Shown here one piece after another: positions 42,897 to 51,527 of a DNA stretch of 64,000 nt (positions are counted from its first letter, which is position 1; each line of letters starts with the position of its first letter). The DNA lies in the NCBI RefSeq assembly GCF_003391055.1, contig NZ_QUAJ01000012.1, positions 1 through 64,000 on the forward strand. Reading direction: 5' to 3'. The DNA is from Psychrilyobacter piezotolerans (lineage in GTDB: Bacteria; Fusobacteriota; Fusobacteriia; Fusobacteriales; Fusobacteriaceae). Both the position numbers and the translations under genes were made by a program. The notes under the pieces are model-generated. The model was not told the origin of the DNA, did no database searches, and was given only the letters and a program-made list of their open reading frames with translations.

Positions 42897-44357
42897 CTAG
42901 ATCTCCAATACTTTTATCCCATCTTCCCAAAGGGTGATTTTTTTATCTTCAGATACTTTTATAGCCAAGCCGTATTTGGATCCGCTTATTGCTGCTGCCG
43001 TCCTGGCTCCCTCTACCTTCTCCTTGCTTCCGTTCATATCTAATTTCACCAGCCTGCCGAATGACAGGAGATTAAATTCACTGTCCAGGGTCACAGCTCC
43101 ATCTACCTTAGATATCAGTTTCAAATATTCGAAATTATGATTTTTTATCCGGGTAATATTCCCATCTTTTAAAACTGTCCTCCTATATATACTGTCGTCC
43201 TCGTTTCCATCTACAAATATTTTTTCCATCTCTTTGTTTTTTACAGTTCTCTCTAGAATTATAAAAAGTCCCCCCTTACCTTCTTCCAGGAGGTTTTTAA
43301 TAAGGCCGACTAAAACATCTACATTCATTATAATGTTTTTAATTATATCTTTTTTCTCTATTTTATCATTAAAAAGGTGAAATACAAAAGAATCCATATA
43401 AAATTTTTCTATAATTAAAAATTTCAATATATGAAAAGATTTTAATTTCCATTTCCCTGCCCTATATGAAAGGTAGTTATCTATGGAATTCTGCAGGTAT
43501 AATTTTAATTCCTTATCTTTAATTTCCATATAGATATATGGGAAAAACTCCCTTTTCTCTCCGTTATAACTATTAAAAAAAACTTTGGATGAAAGCATCT
43601 TCTCATTGGAGTATTCAGCTAATTTTTTTATCTTATCCTCACTGAGCCTGAATCCGGCTTTAAGTTCCGCATCTATACTGTCTTTATCAATATAGTTTAA
43701 AATATTTTTAGATAACAGCGATATGAATGAGATTAAATACCCGTTGTTTTGTTTCCTTAATTTTACCAGCAGCCTCTCTTTAAACACCGTGTGTTTTTCT
43801 TCGTTTATTCCTAATCCATAACCTCGGAAATCACTGCCTATGATTAAAACCAAATTATCCCCGTTCAGCATCTTCAGGGATAATTTCTCTTTGAATATCT
43901 CCTCTATTTTTTTAGGAGTATCAAAGGGAAGAAAGTCCAGCCCCATCTTTTTTAATTCTTCAGGGATAACTTTTCTATTTTTAAAGAGTAAGATATTTAA
44001 ATTTGAATTCTCACCTTCATAAGTTTCGTTGCAGATTCCCTTTATAACATCCATAAAATTCATCTGTTCATTTGTAACTGTCAGCTTTTCCTTTACCATA
44101 TGTCCTATTAATTTTTGAGAAAATTCCTCTATCAGATCGGTAAAGTAAACATTGTTATTATCCTCATAGTATTCCTCCAGGATTATATCTATAATCACAA
44201 AAATCTCACCTATATGTTCCAGAGTTTTCTTAATGAATTTAGAATTAAACTCTGGTATAAATTCCACATAATTACCCCGGGCTTTCAGCTGTAATTTAAC
44301 TCCTAAAAATTCATCCAGTCTCTCTAAAAATTCCCCATAATAATCTATCTTTTTCAT
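42897..44357 (-). CDS. DAC-like (diadenylate-cyclase-fold) protein
   Basis: 486-residue protein. The last 155 residues match the DAC/DisA-N fold: MNVDVLVGLIKNLLEEGKGGLFIILER (parts of the helix and the 'G.L.vier' strand), DGAVTLDSEFNLLSFG (DGA at 419-421), then GARTAAAISGSKYGLAIKVSED and ITLWEDG. In active c-di-AMP cyclases the second motif is GTRHRAA. Here it is GARTAAA, so His-Arg is lost and cyclase activity is doubtful. A sensor role for nucleotides is likely. Residues 1-330 are helical and unrecognised. It overlaps the RelA/SpoT gene upstream by 4 bp and is probably its partner. Confidence 0.55.
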   Translation of the reverse strand: MKKIDYYGEFLERLDEFLGVKLQLKARGNYVEFIPEFNSKFIKKTLEHIGEIFVIIDIILEEYYEDNNNVYFTDLIEEFSQKLIGHMVKEKLTVTNEQMNFMDVIKGICNETYEGENSNLNILLFKNRKVIPEELKKMGLDFLPFDTPKKIEEIFKEKLSLKMLNGDNLVLIIGSDFRGYGLGINEEKHTVFKERLLVKLRKQNNGYLISFISLLSKNILNYIDKDSIDAELKAGFRLSEDKIKKLAEYSNEKMLSSKVFFNSYNGEKREFFPYIYMEIKDKELKLYLQNSIDNYLSYRAGKWKLKSFHILKFLIIEKFYMDSFVFHLFNDKIEKKDIIKNIIMNVDVLVGLIKNLLEEGKGGLFIILERTVKNKEMEKIFVDGNEDDSIYRRTVLKDGNITRIKNHNFEYLKLISKVDGAVTLDSEFNLLSFGRLVKLDMNGSKEKVEGARTAAAISGSKYGLAIKVSEDKKITLWEDGIKVLEI

Positions 44358-45496
44358 TTAACCTCCTTTTTAGTCCTGAAAATAATATTCTTCAGTGAAT
44401 ATTTAGCGGGCTTTTTGGATTTATTTTTATATTCCAGATGGTATTTTTCCATCATCTCTGCCATACTCTTTCTCTCATCATCAGTTAATATCTTAAACAT
44501 CTCTAAAAATTTCAACTTCTCACTGAGAGGCTGTCCTCCTAACAATACATAGGCCATGGAATAAAATATACCCCTTTTCTCCATTGTATTTTCCCCTGTT
44601 TCCTGGACTAATTTACTGGATACAAAAATTATTTCTCTTTTTTTAGTCTGCAGTATAGTTTCCAGGTCTCCTATTCTTTTTAATTTAAAATAATCCAATA
44701 ATTTTATTATCTCTACAGGCGCCTCCATCCTGCTCTCCTCTTTTAAGTTAAGTTCTGCCAAGGTCTTTCTAAAAAGATTATTTAAGATAACATTGTTTTC
44801 CATGAAATACTTGATGGTTATATTATTTAACGGGCTGTCACTGGGCATATTTTTCCCCATCTTTATGGAATCATGAACTTTTTCCTCATATTTTATAAGG
44901 TCCTGTTTTATATTTACAAATTCCTTATCTGCTAACTCCAGTAAACTTGCCACCCTGGAGAAACTTCTTATCAGTTCATCCGGGATTCCTATCCTGCTTT
45001 TATATCCCAAATCATGTTCTATGGTAGCCCAGGTATGCTGCAGCAGACTCCTTATCTGAATTTCAAATCTTATTCCTTTAAACTTTTTATACTTTTCTTC
45101 TGGGGGAAATGACACCACATAGTGCAGGGACAGATATCCAAAAGATCTGGGATCCAATGCTTTTCTTTTATCGATGGTATTTTTTTCATCCACCACAAAA
45201 AAATCTTTTATTTTTTCAGCTGCTATATCCACCTGGTCTTCCATAAATGTAACTACTCTCACTCCTACGATATCGGTGATGTCGGATAACCTCTGGTATT
45301 TCCTCCCCTTATCATGGATTTTTTTACTCAAACTTCCCTTGGTTTTTATCCTGAAATCTGTACTTTGAAGTCTGTATTCTCTATTTTCTATTTCCTTATG
45401 AAAGACCTCTTGTATAACCTCTACCATCTCCTTATAGATGGGCAGCATCTTGTCATATTTTTTTAGAAATCTGTCTACTTTTATATTTTTCATCAT
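44354..45496 (-). CDS. RelA/SpoT-family alarmone synthetase
   Basis: 380-residue protein with a RelA/SpoT synthetase domain (about 35-215) and no hydrolase HD domain. Motifs are FRIKTKGSLSKKI, DITDIVGVRVV, FGYLSLHYVV and FEIQIRSLLQHTWATIEHDLGYK, which hold the expected metal and GTP-binding residues, so it should transfer pyrophosphate to GTP/GDP (or modify another nucleotide). It is longer than typical RelP/RelQ (about 210-260). The C-terminal 165 residues are helical and unrecognised. It lies 12 bp after uvrB and overlaps the DAC-like gene by 4 bp, so uvrB-relA-DAC form one operon. It may be a small alarmone synthetase or a RelA-like toxin. Confidence 0.7.
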   Translation of the reverse strand: MMKNIKVDRFLKKYDKMLPIYKEMVEVIQEVFHKEIENREYRLQSTDFRIKTKGSLSKKIHDKGRKYQRLSDITDIVGVRVVTFMEDQVDIAAEKIKDFFVVDEKNTIDKRKALDPRSFGYLSLHYVVSFPPEEKYKKFKGIRFEIQIRSLLQHTWATIEHDLGYKSRIGIPDELIRSFSRVASLLELADKEFVNIKQDLIKYEEKVHDSIKMGKNMPSDSPLNNITIKYFMENNVILNNLFRKTLAELNLKEESRMEAPVEIIKLLDYFKLKRIGDLETILQTKKREIIFVSSKLVQETGENTMEKRGIFYSMAYVLLGGQPLSEKLKFLEMFKILTDDERKSMAEMMEKYHLEYKNKSKKPAKYSLKNIIFRTKKEVK

Positions 45497-45508
45497 TCCT
45501 CCTAATGC

Positions 45509-47485
45509 CTATATTTCCAATAATAATTTGTCTAATTTTAACATCTCATCTCTTTTTTTTATAGCTCCCTCAAAATCCAATTCTCCGGCTAATTTCCTTA
45601 TCTCTACCTTTAATCTTCCTATCTGCTCTATTATATCCTTTTTAGAGCTATATATCATTATTTCATCGTTTATTTCATCCATATCTAGACCATAATCCAG
45701 GTTGAGCAGATCTTCAGAGATCTCATTTATAGTGGATCTGGGATCTATATTATTATTTATATTATATTCTATCTGTTTTTCCCTTCTTCTGTCTGTTTCC
45801 GAGATGGCTTCCATCATAGATTTTGTCATGATATCTGCATACAAGATAGCTTCTCCCTCTATATTTCTGGCAGCTCTTCCCATTGTCTGTATCAGTGATC
45901 TCCTGCTCCTCAGAAAACCTTCCTTATCCGCTTCTAATATAGCTACCAGGGATACCTCTGGAATATCCAGTCCTTCCCGCAATAGATTTATTCCTACCAA
46001 TACATCAAATTCCTTTTTTCGGAGCCCCCGAATTATCTCAATCCTTTCCAGGGTATCTACCCCGGAATGCATATATTTTACCCTTACTCCCAAATCAAGA
46101 TAATATTCTGTCAGCTCCTCTGCCATCTTTTTTGTCAGTGTAGTCACTAAAACACATTGTTTTTTTTCTACCCGGATCCGGATTTCTTCCAAGAGATCAT
46201 CCACCTGGTTTTTAGTCGGCTTTATTATTATCTTGGGTTCTACAATCCCTGTAGGCCGTACCAGTTGTTCTGCAACTGCCTCACTGTTTTCTAATTCAAA
46301 GTCTCCAGGGGTGGCCGAAACAAAGACCATCTGCCCTCCTACCTCTCTAAACTCTTCAAATTTCAAGGGTCTGTTATCTAAAGCCGACGGCAGTCTAAAC
46401 CCGTTTTCCACCAAAGTTGTCTTTCTGGATCTGTCTCCCTTATACATCCCGCCAATTTGGGCTAATCCTATGTGGGATTCATCTATAAATGTAATAAAAT
46501 TGCTGGGAAAATATTCCATCAGTGTATGAGGTTTATCTCCCTCCTTTTTCCCCGACAGATACCTGGAATAGTTTTCTATCCCCTTACAGTAGCCTATCTC
46601 TTTTATCATCTCAAGATCATACTCAGTTCTCTGCCTTATCCTCTGTGCTTCCAGGAGCTTCCCTGATCTTTCAAATTTTTCCACCTGGATATCCAGATCC
46701 CTTTTTATCTCCTCCATGATCTCCTCTAGTCTGTCTCCCTCTGTGAGATAGTGGGTAGCCGGCATGATCATTATCCTCTCAATATTTCTTTTGATACTCT
46801 GACCTGTCAGGGTATTTATTTCAGAGATACTTTCCAGTTCATCTCCCCAGTATTCCAGCCTGTACCCGCTTTCCTGATAAACAGGGTAGATATCTATAAT
46901 ATCTCCCTTGACCCTGAATTTTCCCCTTTCAAAGGCTACATCATTTCTTTCATACCTTAAATATATTAATTTTTTCATAACGTCATCCCTGCTCATACCG
47001 CTTTTAAGATCTATGGCTAAGGTCATCTTTTTATATGTTTCAGGGGATCCTAAACCATAGATAGCCGACACAGAAGCTACTATTATAACATCTTTTCTGG
47101 TTAGAAGGGCCGCAGTAGCTGAATGACGCATTTTGTCTATCTCGTCGTTGATAGATGAGTCTTTGTCTATAAACGTGTCTGTAGAGGGAATATAAGCCTC
47201 TGGCTGATAATAATCGTAGTAAGATACAAAGTATTCCACTGCATTCTCAGGAAAAAATTTTTTATATTCCGAATATAATTGTGCTGCCAGAGTTTTATTG
47301 GGAGCCATGATAAGAGCAGGCCTGTTGGTTTTTTCTATTACATTGGCTATGGTAAATGTTTTCCCAGATCCCGTTACTCCTAATAATGTCTGATCTCTAT
47401 AATTATTATTTAATCCCTCTACCAGAGTTTTTATAGCACTCGGCTGATCTCCTGTAGGAGTGTATTTTGATACTAATTTAAACAT
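45509..47485 (-). CDS. uvrB: Excinuclease ABC subunit B
   Basis: 658-residue helicase-like subunit of nucleotide excision repair. Walker A is GVTGSGKTFTI (about 38-48), the DNA-gripping beta-hairpin is YYDYYQPEAYIPSTDTFI, the DEAD-like box is FIDESH, helicase motif VI is QTMGRAARN and the C-terminal UVR motif (about 620-655) has KKDIIEQIGRLKVEIRKLAGELDFEGAIKKRDEM, in pieces. It is the first gene of the operon with the RelA/SpoT and DAC-like genes. An AAATA-type ribosome site is weak, but the ATG agrees with the family start. Confidence 0.96.
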   Translation of the reverse strand: MFKLVSKYTPTGDQPSAIKTLVEGLNNNYRDQTLLGVTGSGKTFTIANVIEKTNRPALIMAPNKTLAAQLYSEYKKFFPENAVEYFVSYYDYYQPEAYIPSTDTFIDKDSSINDEIDKMRHSATAALLTRKDVIIVASVSAIYGLGSPETYKKMTLAIDLKSGMSRDDVMKKLIYLRYERNDVAFERGKFRVKGDIIDIYPVYQESGYRLEYWGDELESISEINTLTGQSIKRNIERIMIMPATHYLTEGDRLEEIMEEIKRDLDIQVEKFERSGKLLEAQRIRQRTEYDLEMIKEIGYCKGIENYSRYLSGKKEGDKPHTLMEYFPSNFITFIDESHIGLAQIGGMYKGDRSRKTTLVENGFRLPSALDNRPLKFEEFREVGGQMVFVSATPGDFELENSEAVAEQLVRPTGIVEPKIIIKPTKNQVDDLLEEIRIRVEKKQCVLVTTLTKKMAEELTEYYLDLGVRVKYMHSGVDTLERIEIIRGLRKKEFDVLVGINLLREGLDIPEVSLVAILEADKEGFLRSRRSLIQTMGRAARNIEGEAILYADIMTKSMMEAISETDRRREKQIEYNINNNIDPRSTINEISEDLLNLDYGLDMDEINDEIMIYSSKKDIIEQIGRLKVEIRKLAGELDFEGAIKKRDEMLKLDKLLLEI

Positions 47486-47537
47486 CTTGGCCCCCTATTT
47501 TATTTATTCTATATCCTCTTTTATAGAGCAGAGGAAT

Positions 47538-47565
47538 AAAAAAGAGCAGCTTAAGCTACTCTTTT
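47538..47565 (-). terminator. Intrinsic terminator of the DMT transporter gene
   Basis: AAAAGAG-C-AGC-TTAA-GCT-A-CTCTTTT, one C/A mismatch. On the minus strand it is followed by TTTTT. Confidence 0.7.
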
Positions 47566-47572
47566 ATCTTTC

Positions 47573-48460
47573 TTATATCTTAACTGTTTTCTTCTTAAAT
47601 TTCAAAAAATTCCACTTTGTTTCTGCAGTTATTATTGCTATGAAGATAGCAAAGCCTCCAACAATCATATTGACAGTCAACAGCTCTCCCAATAAAACCA
47701 CTGAAAATAAAGTTCCAAAAACTGCTTCTGTAGATATTATTATTGCTGTCTTTGTAGATGTGGTATGAGCCTGGGCCCAGGTTTGCAGAAAAAACGCCAG
47801 CATTGTTGTAACCAGCCCCACATAAAGTACAGCTGCCCAAGTTTGAGCAGTTATCACAGAGGGTAATGTTTCCACACTGAATGCCGTCATAAAGGAGAAG
47901 ATCGATGCAAAGATCATCTGTAAAAAACAAAGGATAAAAGGTCCTGTTTTATCTACATAATGACCATTTGATACTATGTGTCCTGCAAATAAAAACGCAC
48001 ATACCAGGGACAAAAATTCCCCATAACCAAAATTCATATTATTTCCTGTAGACAGAAATGCTGTTCCTAAAAAACAAATTCCCACTGCTGCAAAAGCATA
48101 TTTATCAGGTCTTTTCCGAGTCACTGCCCAATATAAAAATGGCACCACTACTACATTTACTCCTGTTAAAAAAGCATTTTTAGATGGTGTTGTATACTGC
48201 AGTCCCACAGTCTGTGCTCCAAAAGCCAGATACAATAAGATCCCTACTAAAAAACCTCCCAATATATCTTCCTTTTTCATCTTCTTTATCCTCTTAAAAA
48301 AGATTACCCCTAGAGATACTCCTGCTATCAAAAATCTGAATCCCATCATATAAAATGGCGATATCCCTGCATCCAATAAAATTTTGGTCGCTACAAAGCC
48401 TGACCCCCATATGATAGATACCAATAATAATGTTGTATCCGCTACTAAACTTTTTTTCAT
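47573..48460 (-). CDS. EamA/DMT-family transporter
   Basis: 295-residue drug/metabolite transporter with ten helices in two EamA repeats (ADTTLLLVSIIWGSGFVATK in the first, FAGHIVSNGHYVDKTGPFIL to WAQAHTTSTKTAIIISTEAVFG in the second). The WGSGFVATK and AVFGTLFSVVLLGE blocks are typical. The substrate cannot be read; amino acids, drugs or metabolites are possible. The ATG at 48460 with AAAGGTGG ahead is preferred over 48490. It ends in a terminator and is transcribed alone. Confidence 0.82.
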   Translation of the reverse strand: MKKSLVADTTLLLVSIIWGSGFVATKILLDAGISPFYMMGFRFLIAGVSLGVIFFKRIKKMKKEDILGGFLVGILLYLAFGAQTVGLQYTTPSKNAFLTGVNVVVVPFLYWAVTRKRPDKYAFAAVGICFLGTAFLSTGNNMNFGYGEFLSLVCAFLFAGHIVSNGHYVDKTGPFILCFLQMIFASIFSFMTAFSVETLPSVITAQTWAAVLYVGLVTTMLAFFLQTWAQAHTTSTKTAIIISTEAVFGTLFSVVLLGELLTVNMIVGGFAIFIAIITAETKWNFLKFKKKTVKI

Positions 48461-48528
48461 TTTTACCACCTTTCCCTTTTGCATAACCAAAGTGTTAAAC
48501 TAACCTACAGATATAATGAATTTAAATC

Positions 48529-48638
48529 TTCATTATATTCATCCTGTTACCATTCATATATTCTACTCCTTCTTCATAAAAAAAGATAATTCATTTTATT
48601 CATCCTATATATTATATACCATTCATTCTATTCATCCT
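48529..48638. repeat. Direct repeats with TTCATTxTATTCATCCT
   Basis: Two copies of about 35-49 bp. Both share TTCATTxTATTCATCCT and ACCATTCATxxTATTC, at 48529-48563 and 48590-48638, separated by a 26-bp spacer. They lie upstream of the DMT transporter gene and may be regulator-binding repeats. Confidence 0.5.
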
Positions 48639-48735
48639 GGAAATATTTTGATCTATCCAGAGAAAGAAAACCCTTTTTTAAAAGGTGTAATATTTGTATA
48701 CTTGTTAATAATTCTATGTTAATATGTTGGTGTAA

Positions 48736-48797
48736 CATGCGTGATATCTCCTTTGGGAATTGTTGTGGTGACAATATTATATCGCGCATGCTATTTT
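48736..48797 (+). ncRNA. Structured RNA element with terminator, before the GGDEF gene
   Basis: A 12-bp outer stem CATGCGTGATAT (48736-48747) with ATATCGCGCATG (48779-48790) includes one G-T pair. It encloses a hairpin ATTGT-TGTGGTG-ACAAT (48759-48775) and ends in CTATTTTTTT. This has the form of a small RNA or a transcription attenuator. It lies 95 bp before the cyclic-di-GMP gene and does not look like the classic c-di-GMP riboswitch. Confidence 0.45.
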
Positions 48798-48891
48798 TTT
48801 CTGATTTAATTTTTTCATAGATAAGAGGTTTTCTATCATAAGCACTGTAGAGATAAGGCTGAACAAACTACCCAAAAGGAGGATAAAAATA

Positions 48892-50388
48892 ATGTTAAGA
48901 ACAAAAAGTTTATTTATAGTAACAGTTTCTAGTCTGATAGTCTTTATCTTGATTTTTGTTAATTTGAAAAAATCAATAGAAAAAGATTATGAGCATATAG
49001 AAATTGGAATATCTAAATCTGTATATAAATTGATAAACAATGAGTTTAATAGTTCATATTCAAACTTAGAAAAACTTAATCTTGATTGGTCTAAATGGGA
49101 TGATACCTACGAATTCGTAGATTCAGAGGATCCTGAAATAAGAGAACATTATATAAATAGTAACCTGGTGGATACTCTTTTAGAAGATTTGGATTTAGAT
49201 CTTGTTATCTTTTTAAATGACAGGGGAAAAATAGTGTACCAGACAAGCTATGATGAGGATTCTAACAGAAACCTTTCTTTAGAAGAGATCTCCGCATTAA
49301 AAGATGAGCTACAGTTTCATAATGAAAAAACAGGCATGATAGACAGAAAAAATAATAAGATTTTAGTTTTTTCCAACTTAGAGATAACAGACAGCAACAA
49401 TTCTAAAAAACCGGTGGGTAACTTAATTATGGGTTATTTTTTAGATGAAAATAAATTAAAAACTTTAGAAGAGAAATTAGGAATTCCATTTAATATCTTA
49501 GGAGTTTCTGAAGATTCAAAAAATCCATATGAAATAAAAATCGAAAAAGATACAGTCCTCAACAAGTTCTACATTCCAACTCTTTCTGGTAGAAGCCTTG
49601 TCTTAGAAAATCAAAGGGATGCCAATATATTATTTTTAGGGAAGGAAAATATAAAAAAATATATAGTAATGCTGTTAATAAACTTTCTCATTTTGATATT
49701 TGTTATTTATATCTTCATGGAAAGATTTATAGTGAAGAGATTAAGGAATATGGAACATTCCGTTAAAGAAATAATAAAACATAAGGATTTGGGGAAACGT
49801 CTTGAAATCAGCGGAAAGGATGAAATTGGAAATTTAGGAAAAAATATAAACAACCTTTTAGAGGATATTGAAAGGATGAAAAAAAGACTGTATAGTCTGG
49901 CCACCTACGATGTAATGACAGGAATACTCAACAGGCATATCGGGCTGGAAAAATTAGATGAAAAGTTTAAAAATGTTAAGAAAAATAAGGCTAGCCTGGT
50001 GATCGTTTTTATCGATATAAATGATCTGAAATATGTAAATGATCAATTTTCCCATGAAGAAGGGGATAAACTGATTAAAAATGTTGTTAAAACTATAGAA
50101 GATAGCCTCCAGCCGGAAGATATTTTCCTGCGGTTTGGAGGAGACGAATTTATCCTGGGATTCGACAGATTAAATATCCTGGAAGCAGGGGAATTGTTTA
50201 ATGAGATCCAAGAAAAATTTGAAGAATACAGTAAAAACAATGTAAAAAAATATAAGATCAGCATAAGTATTGGAATGGTAGAATGCTATGGAGATGATAC
50301 CTTGGAAGAATATATTAATCTTGCAGATATCCAGATGTACGAGGATAAGAAAAAGAAGAAAAAATTACCAGAACGAATATACATCTAA
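48892..50388 (+). CDS. CHASE4-HAMP-GGDEF diguanylate cyclase
   Basis: 498-residue inner-membrane protein. An N-terminal helix (about 7-26) precedes a CHASE4 periplasmic sensor (about 35-220) with the signature DWSKWDDTYEF. A second helix (about 255-277) leads to HAMP (about 278-330) and GGDEF (about 335-498). The active loop is RFGGDEF (414-420), and the DxD metal site is IDINDLKYVND. It has no EAL domain, so it should make c-di-GMP in response to an unknown external signal. The strong AAAAGGAGG site is seven bases before ATG. A perfect palindromic terminator follows. Confidence 0.88.
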   Translation: MLRTKSLFIVTVSSLIVFILIFVNLKKSIEKDYEHIEIGISKSVYKLINNEFNSSYSNLEKLNLDWSKWDDTYEFVDSEDPEIREHYINSNLVDTLLEDLDLDLVIFLNDRGKIVYQTSYDEDSNRNLSLEEISALKDELQFHNEKTGMIDRKNNKILVFSNLEITDSNNSKKPVGNLIMGYFLDENKLKTLEEKLGIPFNILGVSEDSKNPYEIKIEKDTVLNKFYIPTLSGRSLVLENQRDANILFLGKENIKKYIVMLLINFLILIFVIYIFMERFIVKRLRNMEHSVKEIIKHKDLGKRLEISGKDEIGNLGKNINNLLEDIERMKKRLYSLATYDVMTGILNRHIGLEKLDEKFKNVKKNKASLVIVFIDINDLKYVNDQFSHEEGDKLIKNVVKTIEDSLQPEDIFLRFGGDEFILGFDRLNILEAGELFNEIQEKFEEYSKNNVKKYKISISIGMVECYGDDTLEEYINLADIQMYEDKKKKKKLPERIYI

Positions 50389-50453
50389 GCAGAATCACAA
50401 TAAAAAGAGTTATCTATATGAACTGGAAGCTGTAAATCTGGCACTAAAAAATG

Positions 50454-50482
50454 GGGAGCTAAATTAATTTAGCTCCCTTTTT
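50454..50482 (+). terminator. Intrinsic terminator of the CHASE4-GGDEF gene
   Basis: GGGAGCTAAATT with its exact complement as a 24-bp palindrome (50454-50477), followed by TTTTT. Confidence 0.85.
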
Positions 50483-50504
50483 GGAATTGGTTTTAACCGT
50501 TTTT

Positions 50505-50702
50505 CTATTTCGCTGCCATAAATTTTTCTACACAGGATCTGCAGAAACAACCACCTGTATTATCTTTTTTGGAGTTTTTTAATTTTTCCAAAACTTCTTT
50601 CGGTATCTTTACATCCATACACCAGCAGGTATTGGAATCTCTTTTATTTTCATGGGCACAATTATTCTCTTTCCCGCATATAGGACATATTTTTTTATCC
50701 AT
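50505..50702 (-). CDS. Small cysteine-rich CWC protein
   Basis: 65-residue soluble protein. Cysteine pairs are KICPICGKENNC, NTCWCMDVKIP and GGCFCRSCVEKF, matching the cysteine-rich CWC domain (a tripartite CPxCG, CWC, CxCxxC pattern). It probably binds zinc. No function is known. A good ribosome site (AGGAGG-like) precedes its ATG. It lies between the GGDEF gene and the lipoprotein gene. Confidence 0.72.
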   Translation of the reverse strand: MDKKICPICGKENNCAHENKRDSNTCWCMDVKIPKEVLEKLKNSKKDNTGGCFCRSCVEKFMAAK

Positions 50703-50741
50703 CTTCTCCTCCTCAACATTTAAATTATCAATTTAATACTA

Positions 50742-50773
50742 AATTAGGAGATAGATGGTTCTATCTCCTAATT
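50742..50773 (-). terminator. Intrinsic terminator of the lipoprotein gene
   Basis: AATTAGGAGATAGA and its exact complement, loop TGGT, 10 bp after the lipoprotein stop codon. Confidence 0.8.
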
Positions 50774-50783
50774 CCATATCTTT

Positions 50784-51524
50784 TTATTTTCCCCATCTGG
50801 ATAAACTAGATATCAATTCCGGGAATGCTATTTCCATAGCCTTAGCATTTAAATTATTCAATTCTAAACTCGTTAATTCTTTCTTCTTGGATAATTCTAC
50901 AAGTTTCACCGTATCCTTTGATATCTCAGCACTATAGATTGATTCTCCGTCAAAAAATTCTTTTCTTTCCAGCCACTTATTCAATAATTTTCTTACCTTT
51001 GTTCTATCTTTATCCGTCATCTCATCTTCAGATTTTTTATTTAGTTCCAAGATATAATTTCTTTCTTCTTCTGTGGCAACCACTGTCATGAGATGCTTTG
51101 AAGTAGTAGGATAAACAACATTATATCCAATCACCAAATTCTTTACAAGTTCTTTGGTGTCTTTGATATTTTCATCTTTTAACTTATACTTTCTTTCCAG
51201 CTTATTAAGATATTTTTTAGTTATTTTATTAAATTTTTCAATATCTTCATCTGTAATCTCTTTCGTTTTTAAACTATTTAAAAAGATTTCATCTTTACCG
51301 TCTTTTTTTATAATTTGTCTGGTCGTCAAATAATGAACCGGCTCTTCATTGTTATACCAGTCAGATAAAATAGATTCCCTTATTAATATTTCATCCATTA
51401 CCTTATATGGTTCTTTTAACGTTTCTGTGGTTATCTTATATTTATTTGTATCTATATTCATAGACGAGCATGCCCCTAAAAATATCACCATTATTACCAA
51501 TAAAATTTTATTCATTTTTTTCAT
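50784..51524 (-). CDS. Lipoprotein of unknown function
   Basis: 246-residue exported protein. A signal with lipobox FLGACSS puts the lipid-modified Cys at residue 19, so it is membrane-anchored. The mature part is charged, mostly helical, with Lys/Glu-rich stretches, and has no recognised domain. It begins 4 bp after the secA stop and uses the secA tail (GGAAGG) as ribosome site, so the two genes form one transcript. A stem-loop terminator closes the unit. Confidence 0.65.
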   Translation of the reverse strand: MKKMNKILLVIMVIFLGACSSMNIDTNKYKITTETLKEPYKVMDEILIRESILSDWYNNEEPVHYLTTRQIIKKDGKDEIFLNSLKTKEITDEDIEKFNKITKKYLNKLERKYKLKDENIKDTKELVKNLVIGYNVVYPTTSKHLMTVVATEEERNYILELNKKSEDEMTDKDRTKVRKLLNKWLERKEFFDGESIYSAEISKDTVKLVELSKKKELTSLELNNLNAKAMEIAFPELISSLSRWGK

Positions 51525-51527
51525 AGT

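Larger units (their letters stand above)
48461..48891. other. Divergent region with tandem direct repeats and a hairpin RNA element
   Basis: About 430 bp. It holds two near-direct repeats of the motif TTCATTxTATTCATCCT...ACCATTCAT (48529-48563, 48590-48638) and a strong hairpin RNA element ending in a T-run (48736-48797), described separately. The ribosome site of the GGDEF gene (AAAAGGAGG) is at its right end. Confidence 0.55.

Noticed and set aside
44354-45496. Toxin (toxSAS) reading of the RelA/SpoT gene
   Set aside because: Possible, but the gene sits in a uvrB operon and the neighbour is not a recognised antitoxin; kept as an alternative only.
48736-48797. Classic c-di-GMP riboswitch before the diguanylate cyclase
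   Set aside because: The conserved GEMM core is not visible; only an unexplained hairpin is claimed.
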